This document shows positions 52,560-62,004 of a DNA stretch of 64,000 nt, in pieces. The position numbers and the translations under genes are program-made. The notes under the pieces were generated by a model, which searched no databases, was not told the origin of the DNA, and was given only the letters and a program-made list of their open reading frames with translations. Each line of letters opens with the position of its first letter. The first letter of the stretch is position 1. This stretch comes from Nemophila menziesii (lineage: Eukaryota; Streptophyta; Magnoliopsida; Boraginales; Hydrophyllaceae), in NCBI GenBank assembly GCA_029959085.1, contig JARWIR010000094.1, positions 1,054,001-1,118,000 of the forward strand, read 5' to 3'.

Positions 52560-53790
52560 TAATTCAATTAGAATAATTGGATGAGTTAGAAGTTAAACTT
52601 CAACATCTCATGTGATTAAGAGTTTCTTTGTGGTTGACAAGGCATTTCATATGTTGTGTGAAAGGAAAATGGGTTCCAAAACTATTGGGTTTGTCTCAAG
52701 TGAGAAAGATATGTATCTGAGTGTAATATTCTTGTCAAGTGTGATATTTTGGATAATTCAGGAAATAAGGTGAGTGAACTAAACCTCTGTGATGTGGTTT
52801 TTGAAAATTTGTAGAAGGTTAGTCTAATGATTTTTCCTGATTTTCATGTTGGTAACTCTCATGCTTCCCATCTGAAAGAAATAGAAGGAGGAAACCAAGA
52901 GTTATGTGAGTCTAAAATCTTCCATGATTTATCCTAATATTACGGAAATCAAGGATAGTAACTTCAGTTTTGGGACATTGGAGGCTAGTTATGGTTTACC
53001 TTGACTAATTAAAAGTGTTTTAGAGATGGGGTTTAATACTTTGTCTAGACTTTTGAGATGCAGAGTTTTTCTATGAAGGGGAAGTTTAATGGAAAAATTT
53101 GATTTCAGAAAATTATGAAGAAGGTATTAAGCTTGAATATTTTATCCTCCTCAGATATAGACTGAAAAGATATTAGTGAATCCTCTTAAAAAATTATTGA
53201 AAATATATTTAATATTTGGAAAGATTGTTTGATAGGACAATTTTAATAAGTCTCCTGATTTCTACATGGTAAAGAGCATGACTCGTATTCCCTAGAAATG
53301 TATTGGAACACATATTATCAAATATAATATAAATATGAAATTGTTCGACTTTTAAAGTGGAGAAACTTATAACAAGATACTTGAGCAGGTGTGGAATGTT
53401 GGAAGCAAAATAATGTTGTTAAGAAAGAGGGGTCATGGTATGATGCTTGAAAAGATAGATACTAAGAGGTTCCATACTAAAAAAGATTTCACTACAATTG
53501 TAGATAAAGGATGTAGTTTTATATGTGGGTAGTGCAATTCGTGTTGTTGATGAAATGGACGCGATTATTGTTACTAGACTAAGATTGACCTAGTATAGAT
53601 TGTGTATTAAAAGTTATATCTCTAAAAACTTAATGCATAAAGTGTATGGTTGTATTAATGAAGAAACGTGTCATGATGTTGAAGTGGTTTATGTGTGGTA
53701 TTGCCTACTAAGTGTAGGTTTGTAAGGAAGAAATAATAACACTGCGGATTGCACTAAGAAAAATAAAAACATGGAGGTAAATGTTTAAGC
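52560..53790 (+). pseudogene. LINE ORF1 remnant (DUF4283 type, decayed zinc knuckle)
   Basis: Readable in pieces with many stops and frameshifts. 53530-53720 gives a region like the late part of DUF4283 ORF1 proteins: GSAIRVVDEMDAIIVTRLRLT, then YRLCIKSYISKNL, then VEVVYVWYCLL, where active elements have the Y-x-W-L-P-x-K-C zinc-knuckle start. ADC followed by a Lys-rich stretch near 53750 may be the knuckle's end. Non-functional. Confidence 0.6.
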
Positions 53791-53811
53791 ACCATGATAA
53801 ACGATAGTTTC

Positions 53812-53962
53812 TACATTAAATGTAAGGGAGGTCAATAGGGCCTTCAAGCAACATGAAGTTTCTAAATCCATTAAATAAATTAAAATAGATGTTGTGCGTC
53901 TCCTAGAAACTAAAATGGCAAAATCTAAATATGATGAATTTTATAAACATTTCATTGGTTGA
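53812..53962 (+). pseudogene. LINE ORF2 start (endonuclease N-terminus), truncated
   Basis: The frame reads LNVREVNRAFKQHEVSKSI, a stop, then IKIDVVRLLETKMAKSKYDEF. This matches the opening of LINE endonucleases (W/L-N-V-R-G-x-N ... K ... V ... LLETK); the E of LLETK is the metal-binding residue. It ends ~75 bp before the border with segment II. The rest of the endonuclease is missing. Confidence 0.72.
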
Positions 53963-54275
53963 GAATAATGTAATTATTAATTCTTGCATTTCAAAATTGA
54001 CACTAACAAAAAAAAATTTGGAACACTTGTTTAAGCATTGGGTGAACTGTTATTGAACACTAAGTGCTACATCAAACACCGAGCACATTATTATACCATT
54101 TAAAATCATATTTAGCACAAGATTTCAAAAGTTAACACTGAAAAATAACGAAACATTTTATTTTTTATTAATACACTAACCAATATACACTGAGAGCTTT
54201 GACCTTGACACACGGGTTAAAAATATTATAATAAAAAAAGCTTACTATATTATTGATAAGACTGAAATAGTTACC

Positions 54276-54440
54276 GGGTCCCTCATTAGAGGCCAACCTA
54301 GTTCCTGTACCAAACATTTCTTGAAATCACGAATGTTCAGTACTAATCCTTCGATCAAGCTCCTCGAGCGTACAATATGGATCTGTTCTATAAACATTCG
54401 AGATCCATTTCATCTACCTCTTCCATTTTATCTTCAGCTT
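54276..54440 (-). pseudogene. Exon remnant of the unrecognised protein, segment II copy
   Basis: Minus-strand partner of the remnant at 43690-43882. The Trp codon that is a stop in segment I is intact here (54293-54295, ELGWPLMRDPV). The frame is broken by a 10-bp length difference near 54345-54360, and the acceptor with the first ~20 codons is deleted. In one frame it reads YRTDPYCTLEELDRR. Confidence 0.42.
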
Positions 54441-55592
54441 GACATCTTTGTTATGAGAGTGTGATCAAGTAGTCGAGGTAAAATATAACATAGTTAATCT
54501 TTGTTTCAAAAGCTTCAGATTTGACACAATTAACAGAATAAACTATGATCTTTGATGTAATCTTCAAGTAAATAAATGAAAATTTAAAAGGAAGAATCCT
54601 AGACATATTTTCTTCTGATTCAATGTACTTTGTCAAGTATGGGATCAGTGGTTTTAATAAAAAGAAAAGGTTATTATGTGTAATATATAGACCTATAATG
54701 TATTTAGGTTTTAACCCGTAAGGGTTAAAAGTCTGAAAGTTAAATTAGAATGACATAAATATTGAAATACAATAGCTAAATTGTATAAATAAGTAACTCA
54801 ATGCATGCTAAAAATGAACAAAAAATTTATATTCCAAATAAGGCTTATAGATTTCTACTATGAAGACCTAGAGTATTTTATTCCCTCGCCATTTTTTTCC
54901 AAATACATTTTTTTTCCGACAAATTCGCATTGAATAACATTCTCAGCTTTGAATTATTTTTGCAAAGTTAAAATAGAGAAAATTATCCCAGAAAAGAAAG
55001 TTACCAATAAGAGGGTGCTATTCTAAGAGTAAGCTTGTAAAAAATTAGGCATAAAAAACAGCACATTAAGAATCATGAGGATAAGTGTTCGATCAATGAA
55101 AAATCAACCACAAACATCAGTGGGTCTAGCAACAAATAAAGAAGTCTCGTGTAACAAGATTGATTTTTCTATAGTTACAAAATTAACCATTAATTCGATG
55201 TTCTTTGTTTAGGTTTTCGTAAAAGTTATTTGGAAACTGTTAGGTAAATTAAAAATTAAAGGTAGAGCATGATATATTATAAAGTTAGGTTTGGGTTTGA
55301 TAATTTCTGAGAATCTTGATTGTAATGTTATAGAATTTAGTTTTTGTTCCATGGATTAAGTTTAAGTGGTGCATGTTTAAGTTAAACATGCATTTATATC
55401 CTACAAGTTGTTTTGTAATGAAATTATTTTATCTTTAGATAAAAAATGTCTAAATCTCTTTAAAATATTACTTCTTTTCTAATAAGATTACCTAGTTAGT
55501 TGAGAAAATTTTGTTAGAAAGCAAAAGGTGAGTGGGACATAGCCCCTAATAGGGCTGCACATTAAAACCGCAAAACCTCACTAAATCGACCC

Positions 55593-57037
55593 AACACATA
55601 GTTTATAGTGGACCTAATTTTTTTATGGTTTTGGTTTTTCGCCCAATTTTTTTATATAACCCTAGCTATAAAAACAGTGAGACTTATCTGCTCGTCCTTT
55701 CTAGTTTCGCGCTAAACTTTCTCTTTGCCCTACAAATTTATCTCCATCCTTCAATGTGTTCTCTTGAGAAACCCTAAAGAAAATTATTTAATCTAATCAA
55801 ATTTGTGTCATATCTATCTTGTTATCCCTCTAAATCTAATTCTGCTACCTTGATACTTTCCTCTGCGGATTTGCACTATTCTTATGGTAGTTATGATGAT
55901 TTTTATCAACATTTCCAGCAAGGTGTTTTCTCTTTTTTATTCTTTTATGTTCTAGATTATTTATTTTAGTTTCATTTATTTGGATCTATTAATTTTTTGT
56001 TGTATAATTTTTATTAATTTAGGGTGTCTATATTTTTAATTTTGTATTAATTTATCAGTCAAACAGCGTGGTACAATTCATTTTGGATAATATTCTTGTT
56101 TCTAAACTCATAATTAATTAAGTTTTTGTAATTTGTATATTTATGTATTATAATGCTTGTCTGTTGTGATGTTTCTTTTTCTTTCTCTATGGTTTATGGA
56201 TAAAGGCATGTCTTTATTGGTTGAAATAAAAAACTGCTTGTATTGAATTAGTACAAAATTTAAAAAATAATTTTGGTTAAAATATTCATGTAGAAACATT
56301 AGATGAGGTTGTTGATACTTACCTCCATATCATCAAGAGTTATTTATTGTTGTTTAGGTTAATTACTTGCTTTAAATACTTAGATCCTTATAGTATCTTT
56401 TATTTAATATGTTGTTACATTTGTTTAATTATTATACAAAATAATTTTTAAGCAAAAAGTTAACAGATGAAGGATTATGGTAATTGTATTTTTACCTTTA
56501 ATCGTTATTCATTTGATTATTTAGTAATAGCGTTAAGTTTTAGATTATAAGAAGTCTAAAGATGTAAGAATATGACAAAGATATGTATGAGCCATAAAAT
56601 TATGAAATTTTAGTTCCTTCATAACTCAGTGGTTTAGAAGAATAAAAGCATAGACTAGAATTGAATATTTGGAATATTATTAGATTTAAAATTAATTTTT
56701 TTTACAGAAATTTGCACCATTGGTCTATGTGTTATGCAAATTAATAAAATATACCCGTCGTTTAAAATGTATGTGTTATGTAAATTAATCAAATATACCG
56801 TCTTTCAAAATGTAGCAATTATATAGGGGTATTTTCGCAACGATAATACAAGGGTATATTTGTTACTCTTTGAAATACATGGTTTTTATTCTTGGATAAT
56901 AACATATTTTTATTAAAAATTATCTAAGGTAACCTTGTACTACATTAAAGCTTCCGATTTTTAATACTTTGTTGATTTTTCATTACAATTTGCGAGTCCA
57001 TATTACTATCTAACTTGGAGTTTATCTTGGCTTATAA
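55593..57037. other. Block unique to segment II; promoter-like start, no gene recognised
   Basis: It starts just after a stretch 'gggctgcacattaaaaccgc' with CCGC-rich motifs typical of hAT transposon termini. 'aaccctagctataaaaacag' (TATA near 55666) and a CT-rich leader with 'gagaaaccctaaag' follow. This may be the 5' end of a hAT-type transposon whose coding part is gone. From about 55930 on it is AT-rich and featureless. Confidence 0.3.
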
Positions 57038-57120
57038 TGTCATTAATTAAAAAAATAGTTAATATCACAATCTATAATTCAATTTTCGTTTAATATAGGT
57101 ACCTTGAGTGTAATATTTAC
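57038..57120 (+). repeat. Third copy of an ~80-bp segment piece
   Basis: 'tcattaattaaaaaaatag' through 'accttgagtgtaatattt' recurs at 48765-48850 (segment I) and 59243-59326 (segment II). Here it directly borders the inverted GMI1-like exon, marking a rearrangement junction. Confidence 0.75.
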
Positions 57121-57815
57121 TAATATAAACTTCAAGTCGGCAAAGGCTGTCTCGAATGTATATTCTGAAGGCAGCTCCATTAATAAAAAGGCAGCTCCAG
57201 TAATAAATCTGTATGTGGGGAAAGATCCATATATTCTGTCATAGCAAATTATGAACACACTCAGTATAAGTATAATGCACACATTTGTTAAAGAAATAGT
57301 AATGATTTAGAATGTATGTAAATGTACAAACTTCGAATGTACTAGATTCTTTCAATCCATCCTGTTACAAACCAAAATACAGAATAAGAATTTAGACCTT
57401 TTTCATAATGTAAACTACTAAAGGACAATAGTTTTAATGACAAAAACATTGTCAAACCTTGAGCAAGTGCCTATTACACTTCTGCTTGAATATTCTGAGA
57501 TCATTTTTGTTCCAAATCTCTGTGTCATGTAAATCCTCAACAAAATGTAAATCATTGCTTCTCCAATTCACTAGTCTTTGGGTTTTTAGAATCTGAATCT
57601 TTCATATATTCTTGTTTTACCACATCAACAAACTCATTCAATGGAATTTCATTGCGAGTTTTATTTACTTTTACTTCCACACTCTTACCATTCGGAAAAA
57701 GTACACAGAAATTGAAAATCTTTTCTAATTCATTGACATTAGGCAGAAGTGCGGGTATTTTCCGAAATCCTTGAGAAGAAGAATACCCGCACTTGAGGAT
57801 AAGAAAGACCTGCAC
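57121..57815 (-). pseudogene. GMI1/SMCHD1-like N-terminal exons, inverted copy
   Basis: On the minus strand exon 1 (about 57560-57738) reads LEKIFNFCVLFPNGKSVEVK and IPLNEFVDVVKQEY. The third exon (about 57130-57236) keeps MELPSEYTFETAFADL but has a frameshift after 'aatatatgg' and a ~20-bp internal duplication around 'ttaatggagctgcc'. Its donor is lost ('gacttgaagttt'). It is head to head with the plus-strand copy that starts at 57818. Confidence 0.68.
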
Positions 57816-57826
57816 TTATGCCTAAT
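57738..57826. repeat. Centre of a diverged ~1.3-kb palindrome with a perfect 13-bp hairpin
   Basis: 'aagtgcgggtatt' (57747-57759) and 'aatacccgcactt' (57782-57794) are exact inverted copies separated by 22 bases. Outside them 'attaggcagaagtgc' (57738-57752) pairs with 'gcacttatgcctaat' (57812-57826), and the arms continue outward through both GMI1-like copies to about 57130 and 58430. Confidence 0.85.
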
Positions 57827-58429
57827 ATCAAGAAGATATCATGTTATGACTTAGAAAAGATCTTCAATTTCCGTGTACTTTTGACTAATGGTAAGAGTGT
57901 GGAAGTAAAAATAAATGAAACTCGCAATGAAACTCTATTGAATGAGTTTGTTGATGTGGTAAAACAAGATTATACGAGAGATTCAGAGTCTAAAAATATC
58001 CAAAGACAGGTGAACTGGAGCAGCGATGATTTATATTTTGTTGAGGATTTACATAACACAGAGATTCGAAACAAAATGGATCTCAGGATCTTTAAGCAGA
58101 ATTGTAATAAGCTTTTGCCCAACGTTTGACAATGTTTTTGTCATTAAAATCAATGTCCTTTAGTAGTTTACATTATGAAAAAATTCTAAGTTCTCATTCT
58201 ATGTTTTGGTTGGTAACAGGATGGATTGAAGGAATCTAGTACATTCGAGGTTCGTATATTTACATACATTCTAATTTTTTTTAACAAATTAGTGCATTAT
58301 ACTAATATTAATACTCAGTGTGTTCTTAATTTGCTATGACAGAATATGTTGGATCTTACCCCACATACAGATTTATTAATGGAGCTGCCTTCAAAATATA
58401 CATTTGAGACAACCCTTGCTGACTTGATA
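57818..58429 (+). pseudogene. GMI1/SMCHD1-like GHKL ATPase, N-terminal exons, segment II
   Basis: Exon 1 (57818 to about 58125; ATG present) is followed by a 30-bp exon (58220-58249, DGLKESSTFE) with intact 'cag' and GT borders and exon 3 (58343-58429, NMLDLTPHTDLLMELPS ... LADLI) with donor 'gtaagt'. Spliced together the three exons stay in frame. This is the best preserved of the three copies, yet it ends at the residue before the N-box, so the nucleotide-binding Asn is absent. It may still yield a truncated transcript. Confidence 0.72.
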
Positions 58430-58597
58430 GTAAGTTTATATAATTCATTTAACAAATCCAATTTAGTGATTTGGAAGAGGCCAAAGGCTTCAACCCCATT
58501 TGTGGAGTTGGTGTTTTCACTTCAAATCTTTGTAATATGATAAGACAATTCTCAAAATTGTAAATATTTTTTCCACCATGGTAAAGAAAGATTATGT

Positions 58598-58823
58598 GCC
58601 CGTTTAGAAGTGTTTTTCTAGAAAAACACTTAAAAGTATATTTAAAACTTTTAAAGTGTTTTAAACCCGGAAAAACACTTTTATGAGAAACACTAAATAT
58701 GTGCTTCTTAAAAAAATATTTAAAGTGATTTTAGATGTCAAACTTATATTTAATAATTTTTTTAAATTTTAATTTTTATTCAAAAAGCGCTTTTTTCTTT
58801 TAGAATACGCACTTCCAAATACG
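58598..58823. mobile_element. hAT-like MITE, segment II
   Basis: Partner of the element at 47116-47342, with the same left end 'gcccgtttagaagtg'; the right end has decayed to 'cacttccaaatacgt'. Present before the duplication of the segments. Confidence 0.72.
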
Positions 58824-59746
58824 TCTTATATCGTATTAAATATTTTTAAAATAATAATATATTATTTATAAACTAAATCTTCCCATTTCCAAAAGGGTGG
58901 GCGCGGTAAGAGTATTAAAGAAAAGTCCCAAACAATAGTTTAATTACATAAAATTGAGAATTTTATCTTTGATATATGTTTAGAGTAAAAAGTAGTCTAC
59001 ACAAATTTACAGCCCAATATATTTATTTTTGAAAATATTATACTTGTTATATTTGTATTAACCATAATTTTTATCTTAATTTCGAGTCATTCGAAAGATG
59101 GATTATTTTGAGTCATTCTTATGGACCTTCCCCAAGTGTTTCTGAATCTTCACTTGGGCATTCGACGTTTAAAAAGAAAATTATTTTATATGTACGAATA
59201 TTTTTCATTTGTATAATTAAATATATATTTACTTATATTGTCATTAATTAAAAAAATAGTTAATATCAAGACTTATAATTAATTTTTTGTTAAATATAGG
59301 GACCTTGAGTGTAATATTTCATAATATAAAGACATACAGTGCATTTAAGTCCCATAATATAAAATTTTACTTTCTTGATTTAGAAAATATAAAAAAAAAA
59401 AAATTAATTTGTCCCATAATCTTTGTGAAAATTAGATCCTATAATACCTTTATATAATGTAACAGAGTATTGTACTTTCATTTTTAATCATTATATACAA
59501 CAAGTGTATATAATGGTGCTGGTTTACATATTTTTGGGCTAATTAGGAACGGATAAACTCATCAATTAAAGAAAAGAAAAATGTCAAGACGTTGGATTCT
59601 CATAGTTGCATTTTGACATTGCTAGTTATATGTTTATGTGTCATATTTTTACCTTAAAAAATTTCTGGAAGCGTTGACTCCTAAGCTCCCATATATTTTA
59701 ATCCCCCTCTTAATTTAATTTTGGATCCGCCTCTAATGATACAACT

Positions 59747-60019
59747 CTTAACATGCATATGGATAAATGTCATCTTAGTAAATTTGTTGGGACAACACAA
59801 ATAGTGGCACGTAAGCTACAGACTAAGCGACCAAATATGCGATCCATTGCGGACATTTATGCATCAACCCTGCCTTGTATACAGTGAGGGGAACAACTTT
59901 GCCATCAACAGATTGATCCCCAAGGTGACATCGATAGGAAAGGGAAGAGACACGTGGCTGAAGAACCTGAAATTAGCAATTCTCGTAAAGGAAGGAAACT
60001 ACTTGGACGTAGACACTAG
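59747..60019 (+). pseudogene. UBZ zinc-finger gene fragment, second half, segment II (HAPLESS 8-like)
   Basis: The frame LNMHMDKCHLSKFVGTTQ then VARKLQTKRPNMRSIADIYA is open for about 45 codons from the ATG at 59757 to a TGA at 59884. H-x3-C plus a basic stretch ending in RSIADIYA is the order seen in HAPLESS 8-like proteins, whose role is poorly known. The Gln codon mutated to stop in segment I is intact (59819-59821). Beyond the TGA the frame shifts, the 24-bp repeat of segment I is missing, and the final 'cag' before the donor has become 'tag'. The first half of the finger is deleted. Confidence 0.5.
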
Positions 60020-60622
60020 GTATAATATTTTTCTTCTTTATTGATTAATAGACTTCATGATCCTCGTTAACTTTCAGTTGGTCCCTGGTTATTTAAGATT
60101 ATCATCGTAATTTTTTATTTATATTATATGTTTGTATATTTTGTTGCTTATATGATATAATACAAGTTACTTTTTACAATATATGGACTTATAGTAAGAG
60201 TAATTTAAAAAAAAACATGTAGTTTCATTTTTGCATATGACCCTATAATGCAATTTTTTATTAAGTTCAATTGGTCTCGTATTTTTTTAGCATATTTTTT
60301 TAAGATTTTACTTTTAGTATTTGCATGATCATTTTGTTATATATGGGATAAATATAGGGTATTGTATAATATAGGGACTTATAGTGTGATTATATAAAAA
60401 ACAGTTTTTTTCAATTTTTTCATATTATAGGGACCTATAGTGCAATTAATGTAAAATAAAATATATCATTACCCCAAACCCCGTAGACCCTTATAGAAAT
60501 ATCTTGATCCACTTGATCCACTATTAATATTATCTAAATGATTTGAATTATTCAAACAGAAAAATAATGAAAAGAATAATGAGTCTTATCCTGGGAACAC
60601 ATTTTTTACCAAGAGATTAGAT

Positions 60623-60820
60623 TTGCTGCTAAAGAGATCTAAAATTGGTAGTGAGTGCGTAGATAATCAGTTGTCGAAGATGATTTCGCCCCAAACTCTT
60701 GGAGAATGTTTGGTTTTTGGAACCGATTATCCGAGATTTCACATTGAACCGGAGGTTGAGCTGAACCTTGAGATACCTCGTCCACAGGGTCATATCTACC
60801 CCCATACTGAATGTGCATAA
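60623..60820 (+). CDS. Unrecognised ORF, possible exon on either strand
   Basis: 65 codons with normal-looking composition (SKMISPQTLGECLVFGTDYP) just right of segment II. The minus strand is also open here in a polar frame (QYGGRYDPVDEV, FQKPNILQEFGAKSSS), so the coding strand is undecided. The stretch is GC-richer than its surroundings, which supports a former exon. No family recognised. Confidence 0.2.
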   Translation: MLLKRSKIGSECVDNQLSKMISPQTLGECLVFGTDYPRFHIEPEVELNLEIPRPQGHIYPHTECA

Positions 60821-60839
60821 ATTTATGGTCAACAAAAAA

Positions 60840-61930
60840 CTGTTTTGAGTAATTAGAAGTTTTAGGATATTATAAATGATACTCTTAACACGAAATAGAT
60901 GCTAAAATGCTTAAAAAATGTATGTGAGTAATTGTAATGACTTTTTTCCATCTTTATTTTGTGATGATTATGAAATCCGAAATTAATAGGTGTTATTAGG
61001 GTGTGTTTTAGGTTAGATTGATTTTGATGCTTGATAATGAAACAAATAATGGTAGAATTGTAGGGTTTTATTAAAGTTTTTTAGGATTTAAAAAAAATAA
61101 AAATTAATAATGTGAAAATAAAAATTGCATCTAATTTGAGTTTTTGTGGCCTAAAAGTGTGTAAAAAAGTTATAGGGATCAAATTGCAATTTTAAAAATA
61201 TTAAAACACTATCTTGGAATTAATTAGGAATTTTTATGATATTAAAAGGACTAAAAACAAATTACTACAAAAATTTAAATTTATATATTGGGACTAAGAT
61301 GCAATTTTACATGAACATTAAATATAAAAAAATGAATTAAAATGGATTTTTTAAAATAAATGAAAAAACAAACTTGTATATTTAAAAATTGAATACTTCG
61401 AAAAAAATAACAATTTATCAAAAAAGTTTAAAAATAAAAAAAATGACCAATTTGTAAATTTAACAAATAGTTAAAAATAAAATTTTTCTCTTCTTTATTT
61501 ATTACTGTATGACTAATATAATTTTTTCTGTAATACAGATTGTATTTGGTTTGAATATTGGATGTATTATTTTGATTTTAGAGTTATCTAATTTAATTCA
61601 TTTATTTTATTTGTTATTGTAATATTTATTTTGTATGTAATTTGTATTTAAATTGTATTTAATTTATATTTCATTTGTAATAATTAGGTGATGTAATAAT
61701 TTTGATTTAATTATTATTTATCACTTTTAAATAAATTGCAAAATATTAGATGATCGACGTGATCTCTAGGACACACCCAAAATCCTAACAGAAACCTTGC
61801 TAACTGTAACACCCAAGACGGTAAATAAAAAAGTTATATAAGAAATACTTTTAAATGTAACTTATATTATAATTAAATATAATTTAAAACAAAACCAGTT
61901 AAGTGGAAAGTAAGAGGAAATGCGGCACTA
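60840..61930. other. AT-rich stretch, nothing recognised
   Basis: Phrases such as 'gggactaagatgcaatttt' and 'gggatcaaattgcaatttt' recur within it, which is common in old plant retrotransposon DNA. No coding sequence or element border was found. Confidence 0.4.
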
Positions 61931-62004
61931 AAATTTTCCGTTAGGTCACTAAAAGATGTAGGGTATCCATTGCCGATCCATTTTTGTATTTTAGACGACA
62001 CGTG

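Larger units (their letters stand above)
51480..54037. mobile_element. LINE with 5' part inverted relative to 3' part
   Basis: The 3' piece (about 51480-52140) is on the minus strand and the 5' piece (about 52150-54000) on the plus strand, so the two 5'-ward ends meet near 52145. This is the geometry left by twin priming of a LINE. The 3' tail contains repeated 'cctatacaac..ttgctag' motifs. Target duplications were not resolved; the right side abuts segment II directly. Confidence 0.65.
54039..60590. repeat. Duplicated gene-fragment segment II
   Basis: Same end points as segment I. It carries the same parts with about 10 percent visible differences and several large indels. It is shorter where segment I has private blocks, and longer between 55592 and 57812, where ~2.2 kb (including an inverted GMI1-like piece) interrupts the alignment at 45064 of segment I. 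Confidence 0.85.

Noticed and set aside
54451..54636. 61-codon minus-strand ORF with a polar start
   Set aside because: The frame is not kept in segment I (44000-44110) and ends without a splice donor; may be part of the old exon region but cannot be supported.
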